Part shown: piece after piece, positions 38,823-48,118 of the stretch
Layout: the number at the start of each line of letters is the position of its first letter
Numbering within the stretch: position 1 is the first letter of the stretch
Origin: Nonomuraea rhodomycinica
GTDB lineage: Bacteria > Actinomycetota > Actinomycetes > Streptosporangiales > Streptosporangiaceae
Assembly (NCBI RefSeq): GCF_013363995.1
Contig: NZ_JABWGO010000001.1
Coordinates: forward strand, 1,311,222 to 1,375,221
Reading direction: 5' to 3'
DNA: 64,000 nucleotides
Translations under genes and position numbers: made by a program
The notes under the pieces: model-generated
The model's input: only the letters and a program-made list of their open reading frames with translations
The model's database searches: none
Told to the model about the DNA's origin: nothing

Positions 38823-39278
38823 TCACCGCCGCAGGTGGACGAGCGTCAGGTGGTCGTCCATGCGCTCGCGGCGGGTCTCCCGGTAGCCGAGGCGGCGGTA
38901 CAGCCGCAGGTTCCCCTCCGACAGGTGGCCGGTGAACAGGTCGAACGCCGACGCCTCCGGCACCTGCTCGTGCAGCGCCCGTAACAGGGCCGTGCCCAGC
39001 CCCCGCCCCTGCTGGTCGGGCGCCACGACCAGCCGGCCCACGAGGCAGGTGGCGCCGGAGATCCGGCCGCGGACGGAGCCGACGACCCGTCCCCCGTCGA
39101 CAGCCTTGAGCACGACGCCGTCGCGGATCGCCTCGCGGACCTGCTCGACGGACTCGACGAGCGGCGGGATGAACGGATCGCCGTAGAGCTGGGCCTCGGT
39201 GACGTACGCCGCCCGCTGCACCGTGAGAATCTCGCCCGCGTCGGCCTCCTCGGCCCGCTGGATCTCCACGCCCAGCAC
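38823..39278 (-). CDS. GNAT-family N-acetyltransferase
   Basis: The protein of about 151 residues has the GNAT acetyl-CoA-binding motif A (LVVAPDQQGRGLGTALLRAL) and the usual beta4-alpha3 core, followed by the C-terminal NLRLYRRLGYRETRRERM. The substrate is unknown. GTG 39278 or GTG 39269 may be the start; neither has a strong ribosome site. It lies 25 bases upstream of coaE on the same strand, so co-transcription is probable. Confidence 0.82.
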   Translation of the reverse strand: MLGVEIQRAEEADAGEILTVQRAAYVTEAQLYGDPFIPPLVESVEQVREAIRDGVVLKAVDGGRVVGSVRGRISGATCLVGRLVVAPDQQGRGLGTALLRALHEQVPEASAFDLFTGHLSEGNLRLYRRLGYRETRRERMDDHLTLVHLRR

Positions 39279-39329
39279 CCTAGCGGAGGGGTCACGTCCC
39301 GGCACACCGGTCCGGTCGAACCGGATACC

Positions 39330-40466
39330 TCAGGCGATCAGGGCGAAGAACGTCCGGAGGCTCCGTACCAGCGACTGCGGGCTCGCCATGGCCACCATGT
39401 GGCTGGGGCTGTGCTCGCCCGCCCAGTGGACGACGTGGTTGCGGCGCTCGGCGAGCCGGCGGAACAGGTCGGGACCGCCGTGGGAGACGCCCGTCGGGAC
39501 ACCGGTCTGGTCGATCGGCAGACCGGCCGCCCCTTCGTAGTACGTCCAGGACGAGGAGCCGCCCGTGCCGGTGAACCAGTAGATGCTCGCGTTGGTCAGC
39601 AGCAGGTCGCGGTCGACGGGCTCGGCCACCTCCCCCTTGCCGCCGGGCCACCCGTCGAACTCCTTGAACCGTTCGACCAGGTACGCCAGCTGCATGACGG
39701 GCGAGTCGGCGAAGCCGAAGGCGAGCGTCTGCGGCCGGTTGGACAGGTACGGGCCGTAGCCGCTGCCTCCCGCCCAGCTCTCGCCGATCTGGCGGGCCGT
39801 CTCCCGCTCCTCGTCGCTCGCGTCCGCCAGCTCGGCCGGGTCGCCGGTCGGTATGCCCAGGCCGCCGGTGATGTGCGAGCCGATGACGTGCTCGGTGTCG
39901 AGGGCGGCCAGCCGCGGGGTGACCAGCGCCCCGGCGTCGTTGCCGTGCGCGCCGTACCGTTCGTAGCCGAGCCTGCTCATCAGCTCCGCCCAGGTGCGGG
40001 CGACGCGCTCGATGCTCCAGGGTCGCTCGTCGGCGGGCTCGGGGAACGGCGAGAAGCCGAACCCGGGCAGCGACGGCGCGACCACGTGGAAGGCGATGGA
40101 GGGGTCCAGACCGTGCGCGCGCGGGTCGCTGAGCGGCCCGATGACGTTCATGAACTCGGCGACCGAGTTCGGCCAGCTGTGCGTGACGATCAACGGCACA
40201 GCGCCGGGCTCGGGCGATCGGGCGTGCACGAAGTGGACGCTCTGGCCGTCGATGTCGGTCGTGTACTGAGGGAAGGCGTTGAGCCGCGCCTCCTGGGCCC
40301 GCCAGTCGAAGCCGTCGGCCCAGTACGCGGCCAGCTCCCGGAGGTGGTCGACCGGGACGCCCCGGCTCCAGCCGCCGGGCAGCTGCCCGGCCCAGCGGGT
40401 GCGGCGGAGGCGGTCACGCAGGTCGTCGAGGTCGGTCCGGGGAATGTCGATCACGAAGGACTTCAT
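39330..40466 (-). CDS. Epoxide hydrolase (EHN-type)
   Basis: The 378-residue protein has the N-terminal epoxide-hydrolase cap domain (FVIDIPRTDLDDLRDRLRRTRW) and an alpha/beta-hydrolase core. The oxyanion motif is HSWPNS (96-101, usually HGWPGS), the nucleophile is D177 in GAHGNDAG, and the catalytic His lies near the C-terminus (GEHSPSHMVAMASPQ). The length matches juvenile-hormone/microsomal-type bacterial epoxide hydrolases. The Gly to Ser and Gly to Asn changes in the oxyanion motif are mild deviations. The ATG at 40466 starts MKSFVIDIP. Confidence 0.87.
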   Translation of the reverse strand: MKSFVIDIPRTDLDDLRDRLRRTRWAGQLPGGWSRGVPVDHLRELAAYWADGFDWRAQEARLNAFPQYTTDIDGQSVHFVHARSPEPGAVPLIVTHSWPNSVAEFMNVIGPLSDPRAHGLDPSIAFHVVAPSLPGFGFSPFPEPADERPWSIERVARTWAELMSRLGYERYGAHGNDAGALVTPRLAALDTEHVIGSHITGGLGIPTGDPAELADASDEERETARQIGESWAGGSGYGPYLSNRPQTLAFGFADSPVMQLAYLVERFKEFDGWPGGKGEVAEPVDRDLLLTNASIYWFTGTGGSSSWTYYEGAAGLPIDQTGVPTGVSHGGPDLFRRLAERRNHVVHWAGEHSPSHMVAMASPQSLVRSLRTFFALIA

Positions 40467-40746
40467 GCCTGCCACGGTAGAAAGCAAAGCGGAAGACTCC
40501 GTTCCGCGTTCCCCGTTCCGCGGCGGCTTTCTCGTGGCCGGCCGTGCCGCTCTCCGTGTCGCCCCCGCGCGGGGCGGCCGGGCACGACACGCCCGCGACA
40601 CGGAAGCACCCGGCGGTACGGGAACACCGGACGCGCCGCGCCCGCGAACAAGGAACTGGATGCGGGATGCGGCGGCCGGACCAACGAGGTGAAGCATCCG
40701 CAACCCCGATGAAAGGGGAACCGGGCGAAAAGCTGGGGTGGAACGC
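40467..40746. other. Non-coding gap between epoxide hydrolase and the rpsA terminator
   Basis: I see no gene in these 280 bases. They should contain the promoter of the epoxide hydrolase gene (read leftwards). Composition is slightly less GC-rich near the gene start. Confidence 0.5.
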
Positions 40747-40783
40747 GGGAAGCCCCGCACGGATGATCCGTGCGGGGCTTCCC
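40747..40783 (-). terminator. Strong rpsA terminator hairpin
   Basis: GGGAAGCCCCGCACGGAT (40747-40764) and ATCCGTGCGGGGCTTCCC (40766-40783) are perfect complements, giving an 18-base-pair stem about 30 bases after the rpsA stop. It lacks a T tract. Confidence 0.85.
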
Positions 40784-40812
40784 TCAGGACGTGCCTGTGT
40801 GGAGCCGCTACC

Positions 40813-42294
40813 TCAGCTCTGGCCGCCGGCCAGCTTCTCGCGAAGCGCGGCGAGCGCCTCGTCGGAGGCGAGGGCGCCACCCGCGGGAGCGGAGGAGCTG
40901 CTCGACGACGGAGCCGCGGACTCGCCGCTGTAGGACGAGGGAGCGGCCTCGCCGGCCTCCGCCTCGGCCCGGCGGGCCTCCTCGATCTGCCGCTTGTGAG
41001 CCTCGAAGCGAGTCTGGGCCTCGGCGTACTGCCGCTCCCACTCCTCGCGCTGCTTGTCGAAGCCCTCGAGCCACTCCCCGGTCTCCGGGTCGAAGCCCTC
41101 GGGGTAGATGTAGTTGCCCTGGTCGTCGTAGGTCGCCGCCATGCCGTACAGCGTGGGGTCGAACTCGACCTCGGTGCCGACACCCTCGTTGGCCTGCTTC
41201 AGCGAGAGGCTGATGCGACGGCGGTCGAGGTCGATGTCGATGATCTTGACGAAGATCTCGTCGCCGACCTGGACGACCTGCTCCGGGATCTCCACGTGGC
41301 GCTCGGCCAGCTCGGAGATGTGGACCAGGCCCTCGATGCCCTCCTCGACCCGGACGAACGCGCCGAACGGCACCAGCTTGGTGACGCGGCCCGGCACGAC
41401 CTGGCCGATCTGGTGGGTGCGGGCGAACTGCTGCCACGGGTCTTCCTGGGTGGCCTTGAGCGACAGGGAGACGCGCTCGCGCTCCATGTCGACGTCGAGG
41501 ACCTCGACCGTGACCTCCTGGCCGACCTCGACGACCTCGGAGGGGTGGTCGATGTGCTTCCAGGACAGCTCGGACACGTGGACCAGACCGTCGACGCCGC
41601 CGAGGTCCACGAACGCACCGAAGTTGACGATCGAGGAGACGACGCCCTTGCGGACCTGGCCCTTCTGAAGGGTGTTGAGGAACGTCTGGCGAACCTCAGA
41701 CTGCGTCTGCTCAAGCCAGGCGCGACGCGACAGGACCACGTTGTTGCGGTTCTTGTCGAGTTCGATGATCTTCGCCTCGAGCTCGCGGCCGACGTACGGC
41801 TGCAGGTCGCGGACACGCCGCATCTCGACCAGGGACGCCGGCAGGAAGCCACGGAGGCCGATGTCGAGGATGAGACCACCCTTGACGACCTCGATGACGG
41901 TGCCGGTGACGATGCCGTCCTCGTCCTTGATCTTCTCGATCGTGCCCCAGGCCCGCTCGTACTGAGCGCGCTTCTTGGACAGGATCAGGCGGCCCTCCTT
42001 GTCCTCCTTCTGGAGAACCAGGGCTTCGACGTGCTCGCCGACCTCCACGACGTCAGCAGGATCGACATCGTGCTTGATCGAAAGCTCGCGCGAGGGGATG
42101 ACACCCTCGGTCTTGTAGCCGATATCGAGAAGGACCTCGTCTCGATCGACCTTGACGACGGTGCCCTCAACAATGTCACCGTCGTTGAAGTACTTGATGG
42201 TCTCGTCGATCGCGGCGAGGAAGGCTTCCTCGGACCCGATGTCGTTGACCGCTACCTGCGGGGTGCTCGAGGTGGCCTCAGTGCTGGACGTCAT
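40813..42294 (-). CDS. rpsA: 30S ribosomal protein S1
   Basis: The 493-residue protein has four S1 RNA-binding domains (about 35-105, 120-190, 207-275 and 292-362), as in other actinobacteria. Each has the GxVxxxxxxGxxVDxxxxxxGxxxxSE-type pattern (for example GIVTGTVIEVVKGGLILDIG and VSSIVNFGAFVDLGGVDG). The C-terminal tail is charged, then Ser/Ala-rich. S1 helps unfold and load mRNA on the 30S subunit. ATG 42294 (MTSSTEATSS) is the usual actinobacterial start; the longer in-frame reading is rejected. Confidence 0.97.
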   Translation of the reverse strand: MTSSTEATSSTPQVAVNDIGSEEAFLAAIDETIKYFNDGDIVEGTVVKVDRDEVLLDIGYKTEGVIPSRELSIKHDVDPADVVEVGEHVEALVLQKEDKEGRLILSKKRAQYERAWGTIEKIKDEDGIVTGTVIEVVKGGLILDIGLRGFLPASLVEMRRVRDLQPYVGRELEAKIIELDKNRNNVVLSRRAWLEQTQSEVRQTFLNTLQKGQVRKGVVSSIVNFGAFVDLGGVDGLVHVSELSWKHIDHPSEVVEVGQEVTVEVLDVDMERERVSLSLKATQEDPWQQFARTHQIGQVVPGRVTKLVPFGAFVRVEEGIEGLVHISELAERHVEIPEQVVQVGDEIFVKIIDIDLDRRRISLSLKQANEGVGTEVEFDPTLYGMAATYDDQGNYIYPEGFDPETGEWLEGFDKQREEWERQYAEAQTRFEAHKRQIEEARRAEAEAGEAAPSSYSGESAAPSSSSSSAPAGGALASDEALAALREKLAGGQS

Positions 42295-42507
42295 GTGTGG
42301 AAGTGCTCCGAACGCGGACAGGATGTCGATGTGGCGGATGCGCGGCAGGCCCTCTTCCGCATCAAGCCGAGGAGTTACGACATCGACGTGACCGAGCGCG
42401 AGCCCGCTCCGTCTGAGGCGCGCGCGAGCCCACAGCGCAGCGATCAGCATATGAGACGTCGGCCACGGGGTCAATCCAAGTCACGCACGCCACCTGATCG
42501 ACAAGCA

Positions 42508-43671
42508 TCAGTAGGCGTTGACGCGGCCGCGCCACTTGGCGTCAATATTACCCTGAAGCCGTGACGGGATGGAGATCCGCCCGGGGTCGCCATCCGAGAC
42601 GTAGCGGTCGCCGGGGTGCTTGTCCAGCCACTCCAGCCAGTACTGCGAGCACCATTTGCGACACTCGCCCTTTTTGCCATTGCTCTGGATGCGCTGGATC
42701 GCACCGGGACGGAACAATTTCGCGTAGGGCGAAACCGAGGGCTCGGCCCCGGCCAGGAAGACGCCCGTGAAGTCGTACCGGGTGCCGTCCCACGTGCCCT
42801 TGCGCGCCAGCTGGCGCGGGTGCGGCGCCACGCCGAAGGGCAGGGCGAGCGTCCGCGGGGTGCCGGCGCCGAGCTTCTCCAGCATCCGCTGGACCTTGAC
42901 GATCTGCTTCTGGACCGTCTTCTTCGGCAGCACGCCGAGGTTGGGGTGCGACCAGGTGTGGTTGGCCACCTCGAACCCGTGGCCGACGAGCCAGCGCACG
43001 GCCGCCGCCTGCGACGCCTCGTCACGCAGCCCGAACGGCTCCTGGTTGACCCAGAACGTGGCCGTGGGCCGGAACGACGGGTAGCGCCGGGCCACGTCGA
43101 GGATGACCCCCGCCGCGGTGTCGGGCGCCGGGTTGCCGGAGGCGTCCAGCCGGAAGTGGCTCTCGTGCCCGTCGTCGAAGGTCAGCACCACCGGGAACTT
43201 CCCGGCGGGCACCCGGATGTCGCCGGCGACGAACTCGGCCGCGGTGATCGGCACGTAGCCGCGCTTGGCGAGGCCCTCCAGCTCCTTCCGGAGCTGCTCG
43301 GGGGTGCGGTCGATGGAGGCGTAGCGCTTCTTGATGATGCGGTGGTACATCAGCACCGGCACCACGCCGGCCTCGTTGGCCTTGACCTGGCGGGCGAACT
43401 CGGGCGTGGCCGCCACGCCGGGCGGCTGCCCCGCGGGGGACGCCGAGGGGCCCGGTGAGGGGGTTCCCTGGGGCGGGGCGGGGTCGTGGGGCGGTTTCGC
43501 GGTCGGTGGCGCCGCCAGGGCCGCCTGGGGGCGCGGGACGGGCTCCCCGCTGGAGGGGACCACCGTCAGGCCGACGATGGCCACGGCCACCACCACGACG
43601 TTCGCGACGCCGATGAGAGGGCCGACGACAGGGGGGAGGGACGACGCTGACCGCACAGAACTCCCGTGCAC
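42508..43671 (-). CDS. Secreted polysaccharide deacetylase (CE4)
   Basis: The 387-residue protein has an N-terminal membrane anchor or uncleaved signal (about 14-38), a Pro/Ala-rich linker (about 42-90) and a carbohydrate esterase 4 (NodB homology) domain. It carries the metal/catalytic motifs TFDDGH (D166, D167) and NHTWSH (H238, H242). The preceding VPVLMYHRI is typical of this family. It probably deacetylates peptidoglycan or another extracellular glycan. The GTG start at 43671 is assigned without a strong ribosome site. Confidence 0.85.
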   Translation of the reverse strand: MHGSSVRSASSLPPVVGPLIGVANVVVVAVAIVGLTVVPSSGEPVPRPQAALAAPPTAKPPHDPAPPQGTPSPGPSASPAGQPPGVAATPEFARQVKANEAGVVPVLMYHRIIKKRYASIDRTPEQLRKELEGLAKRGYVPITAAEFVAGDIRVPAGKFPVVLTFDDGHESHFRLDASGNPAPDTAAGVILDVARRYPSFRPTATFWVNQEPFGLRDEASQAAAVRWLVGHGFEVANHTWSHPNLGVLPKKTVQKQIVKVQRMLEKLGAGTPRTLALPFGVAPHPRQLARKGTWDGTRYDFTGVFLAGAEPSVSPYAKLFRPGAIQRIQSNGKKGECRKWCSQYWLEWLDKHPGDRYVSDGDPGRISIPSRLQGNIDAKWRGRVNAY

Positions 43672-43881
43672 TCGGGGGACCTAGCCTTCAGAGTAGTGCA
43701 GGGCCACCCGGAGAGCGGCCCTCCGTACGGAGGCCCATCTGCCCGGCTATAGCGCGAGAAAACCGCCCGACGCAGCGAAGAACACCCGTCACGGCACACA
43801 ACCGGACACCTCTCCCCCACTTTCGGCGCCCACCTCTCCGACCGCTGGGCCCCTTTTCCCCCGCTCTCGGCACGCGCGCGC

Positions 43882-43960
43882 GGGTGGTGGAAGGGCGCGG
43901 GTGGTGGAAGGGCGCGGGTGGTGGAAGGGCGCGGGTGGTGGAAGGGCGCGGGTGGTGGAA
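43882..43960. repeat. 17-bp minisatellite
   Basis: About 4.6 perfect copies of GGGTGGTGGAAGGGCGC in tandem. No coding function is apparent. Confidence 0.92.
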
Positions 43961-44112
43961 CACCGCAGGTTACGAAGAGCGGCGGGCCACGAAACACCGC
44001 GGGTCGCGAAACGCGGCTGGGTCACGGGAGGGCCAGGCGTCAGGAAGGCGGGAGCGCGTGGCGGACCGCACCGCCTCGGCGTCGCAGGGGCGCTTTCTCG
44101 TGGCGTGGCAGG

Positions 44113-44168
44113 GGCCTTCTCGGCGTCGCGGGCCTTCTCGGCGTCGCGGGGGCCTTCTCGGCGTGGCA
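44113..44168. repeat. 18-bp minisatellite
   Basis: Three copies of GGCCTTCTCGGCGTCGCG, the last diverging after GGCGT and preceded by two extra G, about 150 bases from the 17-bp array. Confidence 0.85.
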
Positions 44169-44517
44169 AGGCGTTATGGAAGAGCGCGGATCATGAGGGC
44201 GCGACAGATGGTGTCGGTGGCGTCAGGGGCTCGGGCGGTCGCTCTCTCGCCCCCTGACGTCCTGGCCTTTCGGCGTTCTGGCCCCTTGGCGTTCTGGCCC
44301 TGGAACCACGGCATGCCGTACAGAGGCGCGCGAGCACGGCGGACCGCGGCGCGCTCACGCCGGTCCGGCCAGGCATAGCGTCACCCGACGGACCGGCGTG
44401 CCGCCCGAGCGTCGCGAATCGTCGCGACCTCACACCGTCACGACCGCCACCATCACGAGCGCGCCACGAACCGTCCCGACGCCTACGACGGACAACCGCG
44501 ACGCACGGCCGCGACCG

Positions 44518-47208
44518 TCAGTGCCCCGCGTCCTCCCACGTACGACCCACGCCGACCGACACCTCCAGCGGCACCCGCAGGTGGTAGGCCGCGTTCATCT
44601 GGTCGCACACGAGCTGCCTGAGCGCCTCCAGCTCGCCCGGCGCCACCTCGAACACCAGCTCGTCGTGGACCTGCAGCAGCATCCGCGAGGCCAGGCCCTC
44701 CTCGGCGATCGCCTGGCGGACGTGCAGCATGGCGACCTTGATGATGTCGGCGGCCGAGCCCTGGATCGGGGCGTTGAGCGCCATCCGCTCGGCCATCTCG
44801 CGGCGCTGGCGGTTGTCGCTGGTCAGGTCGGGCAGGTAGCGGCGGCGGCCCATGATGGTCTCGGTGTAGCCGTCGTTGCGGGCCTGGCGGACGATGTCCT
44901 GCAGGAAGTCGCGGACCCCGCCGAACTCCTGGAAGTACTCCTCCTTGAGCGCCCGCGCCTCGGCCACCGGGATGTTGAGCTGCCCGGACAGCCCGAAGTC
45001 GGACAGGCCGTAGGCGAGGCCGTAGTTCATGGCCTTGATGCGCGCCCGCAGCTCGCCGTCGACCTGCTCCGGCGGCAGGTCGAAGACGCGCGCCGCGGTG
45101 GCCTGGTGGAAGTCGTGGCCGGACTCGAACGCCTCGATCAGCGACTCGTCGCCCGACAGGTGGGCCATGATGCGCAGCTCGATCTGGCTGTAGTCGGCGG
45201 TGAGCAGCGTCTCGTAGCCCTCGCCCACCACGAAGCCTTGCCGGATGCGCCGCCCCTCGGCGGTGCGGATGGGGATGTTCTGCAGGTTGGGCTTCTCGGA
45301 CGACAGCCGGCCGGTGGCGGCGATGATCTGGTTGAACGTGGTGTGGATGCGCCCGTCGTCGGCGACCTCCTTGATGAGGCCCTCGACGGTGGTGCGCAGC
45401 TTCTGCTGGTCGCGGTGGCGCAGCATGATGGTCGGCAGCTCGTGCTCGGTCTGGGTGGCGAGCCAGGCGAGCTGGTCGGCGTCGGTGCTGTAGCCGGTCT
45501 TGATCTTCTTGGTCTTGGGCAGGTTGAGCCGGACGAAGAGGATCTCCTGCAGCTGCTTGGGCGAGCCGAGGTTGAACTGCTCGCCGACGACCCGGTGGGC
45601 CTCCTCCACGGCGTGCTTGACCGCGGCGCCGAACTCGGCCTCCAGGCCGGAGAAGTACGCGCTGTCGACGGCGATGCCGGCCCGCTCCATCTCGGCCAGC
45701 ACGGTCACCAGCGGCAGCTCCACGTCGGCCAGGAGCTGGGTGCCGCCGCGCCCGGCCAGGAAGCTCTCCAGGGCGTCGGCCAGCTCGCGCACCACGTGCG
45801 CGCGCAGCGCGAGGTCCTTGGCCGGGGCGTCCTCGTCATCGCCGAACAGCGCGGCCTGGCCGTCGGACTCCTCCTCGGCCCGCAGGTCGCGGTTGAGGTA
45901 GCGGCGGGCGAGGTCTTCCAGCGTGAACGTGCGCTGCCCCGGCATCGCGAGGTAGGCGGCCAGCGCGGTGTCGCACGCGAGCCCGCGCAGCGTCAGGCCC
46001 TGCGACCACAGCGCCAGCATGGGGCCCTTGGCGTCGTGGACGGCCTTGGGCCGGGCCTCGTCCTCCAGCCAGGCGCGCAGCGCGCTCTCGTCGGCCTCGG
46101 TGAGCTTGACCGGGTCGATGTGGGCGGCCGTGCCGTCGGGCGAGGCGATCGCGATGCCGTCGACCCGGCCGGTGCCGCGGCCGTAGGCGCCGCGGAAGGC
46201 GAGACCGGCGCGGCCCGCGGGCATCGCGGCCAGCCAGCCGGCCACCCGGTCGGGGCCGAGCAGGACGGTCTCGACCTCGAAGCCCTGGTCGGGCTCGCGC
46301 TCGCCGGTGCCGAGCGTCTTGAAGACGCGCTCGCGCAGCTCGCCGCGGATCTGGAGGGTGTCGAACAGCTTGTTGACCTCCTCGCGCTCCCAGGCGCCCT
46401 GCTGGAGGTCGGCCAGGTCGACGTCGATGGCGACGTCGCGCAGCAGCTCGGTGAGGCGGCGGTTCATGAGCACCTGGGCGACGTGCTCGCGCAGCTTGTC
46501 GCCCACCTTGCCCTTGACCTCGTCGACCCGGTCGATCAGCGCGGTGAGCGAGCCGAACTCGCGCACCCACTTGGCCGCGGTCTTCTCGCCCACGCTCGGG
46601 ATGCTGAGCAGGTTGTCGCTGGGGTCGCCGCGCAGCGCCGCGAAGTCGGGGTACTGGGCGGGCGTCAGGCCGTACTTCTCCTGGACCGCCTCGGGCGTGA
46701 AGCGGGTCATGTCGCTGATGCCGCGGCGGGTCATGAGCACGGTGACGTGCTCGTCGACGAGCTGGAGCGCGTCGCGGTCGCCGGTGACGATCAGCACGTT
46801 CATGCCCTCGGCCGAGGCGCGGGTGGCCAGCGTGGCGATGAGGTCGTCGGCCTCGTAGCCGGCCTTGGACAGGTGCGGGATGCGCAGCGTGTCGAGCAGC
46901 TCGTGGATGAGCTGCATCTGGCCGCGGAAGTCCTCGGGCGTCTCGCTGCGGTTGGCCTTGTAGGCGGCGTACTCCTCGTGCCGGAACGTGGGCTCGGACC
47001 GGTCGAAGGCCACGGCCACGTGCGAGGGCTGCTCGTCGCGCAAAATGTTGGTCAGCATCGAGGTGAACCCGTAGACCGCCTCGGTGTGCTGACCATCGGT
47101 GGTCATCAGGTTGGCGTCCTTGAGCGCGTAGAAGGCGCGGTAGGCCAACGAGTGCCCGTCGAGCAGCAGCAGGCACGGTCGGCTGGGGGTCACTTCAACT
47201 TTCGGCAC
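44518..47208 (-). CDS. polA: DNA polymerase I
   Basis: The 896-residue family A polymerase acts in repair and Okazaki-fragment processing. The 5' nuclease domain (about 1-300) has LLLDGHSLAYRAFYAL, AGYEADDLIATLA and IVTGDRDALQLV. The middle 3'-5' exonuclease-like domain lacks the DxE proofreading motif, as in other actinobacteria. The polymerase domain has motif A DYSQIELR (about 672-679), motif B with K725 and Y729 (RARIKAMNYGLAYG) and motif C VHDE (about 847-850). The GTG start at 47208 gives MPKVEVTPSRP. It is the upstream neighbour of rpsA in the conserved backbone. Confidence 0.97.
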   Translation of the reverse strand: MPKVEVTPSRPCLLLLDGHSLAYRAFYALKDANLMTTDGQHTEAVYGFTSMLTNILRDEQPSHVAVAFDRSEPTFRHEEYAAYKANRSETPEDFRGQMQLIHELLDTLRIPHLSKAGYEADDLIATLATRASAEGMNVLIVTGDRDALQLVDEHVTVLMTRRGISDMTRFTPEAVQEKYGLTPAQYPDFAALRGDPSDNLLSIPSVGEKTAAKWVREFGSLTALIDRVDEVKGKVGDKLREHVAQVLMNRRLTELLRDVAIDVDLADLQQGAWEREEVNKLFDTLQIRGELRERVFKTLGTGEREPDQGFEVETVLLGPDRVAGWLAAMPAGRAGLAFRGAYGRGTGRVDGIAIASPDGTAAHIDPVKLTEADESALRAWLEDEARPKAVHDAKGPMLALWSQGLTLRGLACDTALAAYLAMPGQRTFTLEDLARRYLNRDLRAEEESDGQAALFGDDEDAPAKDLALRAHVVRELADALESFLAGRGGTQLLADVELPLVTVLAEMERAGIAVDSAYFSGLEAEFGAAVKHAVEEAHRVVGEQFNLGSPKQLQEILFVRLNLPKTKKIKTGYSTDADQLAWLATQTEHELPTIMLRHRDQQKLRTTVEGLIKEVADDGRIHTTFNQIIAATGRLSSEKPNLQNIPIRTAEGRRIRQGFVVGEGYETLLTADYSQIELRIMAHLSGDESLIEAFESGHDFHQATAARVFDLPPEQVDGELRARIKAMNYGLAYGLSDFGLSGQLNIPVAEARALKEEYFQEFGGVRDFLQDIVRQARNDGYTETIMGRRRYLPDLTSDNRQRREMAERMALNAPIQGSAADIIKVAMLHVRQAIAEEGLASRMLLQVHDELVFEVAPGELEALRQLVCDQMNAAYHLRVPLEVSVGVGRTWEDAGH

Positions 47209-47270
47209 ACCCGCAGCCTAGTCTGCGACTGCGACAGAAAACCGCTGCCCTGAAGACTGGAGGCCACCTC

Positions 47271-47684
47271 TTGACACAGACGGACCCCCTGGACGTCGGC
47301 ATGTTCGAGGCGTTCCACGAAGGCACGCTCCCCCAGCGCATGGGCATCGAGTTCGTGGAGGCCGGTGCGGAGCGCGTGGTGGCCCGCATGCCCGTGGAGG
47401 GGAACACGCAGCCGTACGGGCTGCTGCACGGCGGCGCCTCGGCGGTGCTGGCCGAGACGCTGGGGTCGGTGGGGGCGGCGATCCACGCGGGCCCGGAGCG
47501 GATCGCGGTCGGCATCGAGCTCAACGCGACCCATCACCGCTCGGCCACCTCCGGTCACGTGACGGGCGTGGCCACGCGGCTGCACGGCGGCCGGACGCTG
47601 GCGACGTACCACATCGAGATCACCGACGACCAGGGACGACTCATCTGCACGTCTCGTTTGACCTGTATGTTGCGCGATCGTTGA
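47271..47684 (+). CDS. Hotdog-fold thioesterase (PaaI-like)
   Basis: The 137-residue protein is of the PaaI/YbdB group. The active-site segment GLLHGGASAVLAETLGS includes H53-G-G and the catalytic E62, and the C-terminal strands HHRSATSGHVTGVATRLHGG are typical. It probably hydrolyses acyl- or aroyl-CoA thioesters. The TTG start is supported by GGAGG seven bases upstream. It is divergent from polA (62 bases). Confidence 0.87.
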   Translation: MTQTDPLDVGMFEAFHEGTLPQRMGIEFVEAGAERVVARMPVEGNTQPYGLLHGGASAVLAETLGSVGAAIHAGPERIAVGIELNATHHRSATSGHVTGVATRLHGGRTLATYHIEITDDQGRLICTSRLTCMLRDR

Positions 47685-47749
47685 ACGCCACGCGCTCACG
47701 TCTCCCTTTGCACAGGGCCCCCGTGGGTCGCTACCGTTGTTCCCGAGCA

Positions 47750-47829
47750 GAGCCCGCAGGGGCGACCGAGTAGATAACGTGTGAGGCCGGGGAAGCCCCG
47801 CACGGTCCCAAAGGTCGCCCCTCGGGCTC
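47750..47829 (+). ncRNA. Unidentified structured element upstream of livH
   Basis: GAGCCCG-C-AGGGGCGACC (47750-47767) pairs with GGTCGCCCCT-CGGGCTC (47813-47829), giving 17 base pairs with one bulged C. Inside, CGTG (47778-47781) pairs with CACG (47801-47804) and CGGGG (47788-47792) with CCCCG (47796-47800). This leaves an asymmetric TGAGGC internal loop and an AAG hairpin loop. It matches no riboswitch consensus I can recall. It could be a leader RNA, a small RNA or an elaborate terminator of the thioesterase gene. Confidence 0.45.
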
Positions 47830-47975
47830 GTTCTCGTTACGGGTCCGCGGCCTCGGCGCCGGGCGCGGCGCGCGGGGCCGGCCGTCACCGGCCTGTCACA
47901 GCAGAGGCGTCGGCGTTAGCGACGATTCACCGCCTGACCTGCTGCGTTGTTTGCTCACACCTGCGACACGCACAT

Positions 47976-47991
47976 GTCACTAATTGGTGAC
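47976..47991. promoter_or_regulatory. Imperfect palindrome, possible operator
   Basis: GTCACTAATTGGTGAC is an inverted repeat with 14 of 16 positions symmetric, in the liv leader about 130 bases before the livH start. It could bind a dimeric regulator; none is identified. Confidence 0.35.
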
Positions 47992-48118
47992 GGACGATAG
48001 ATAAGGCACTCCTTCCCGCAATAAGCTCCCGCAACAGCATCCAGTTCTGCCTGCGATGCGCGCGTGTCGAGATGGAGGGGCACCCATACCCCGCCTTGAC
48101 CTAATAGAGGGAGCACCA

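Larger units (their letters stand above)
43672..44517. other. Repeat-rich non-coding region before polA
   Basis: The 846 bases between the start of the deacetylase gene and the end of polA hold no supported gene on either strand. They contain two minisatellite arrays (listed separately) and many short GC-rich inverted repeats. A further imperfect repeat of TGGCCCCTTGGCGTTC-like units lies near 44262-44300. The deacetylase promoter should be at the left end and the polA terminator at the right. Confidence 0.6.
47685..48118 (+). promoter_or_regulatory. Long leader region of the liv operon
   Basis: This 434-base gap before livH has no gene. It contains a structured element (47750-47829), an imperfect palindrome GTCACTAATTGGTGAC (47976-47991) followed by the AT-richer GATAGATAAGG, and GAGGGAG just before the TTG start of livH. 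It probably holds the promoter and regulatory leader of livHMGF. Confidence 0.5.

Noticed and set aside
43882..43960. CRISPR array
   Set aside because: The 17-bp units are directly adjacent with no spacers, so it is a minisatellite.
44398..47253. 951-codon plus-strand frame opposite polA
   Set aside because: Antisense shadow; the minus strand encodes the complete polA motifs.
47750..47829. A known riboswitch (c-di-AMP, TPP, cobalamin, guanidine and similar)
   Set aside because: None of the conserved sequence blocks of those classes that I can recall are present, so no class is assigned.
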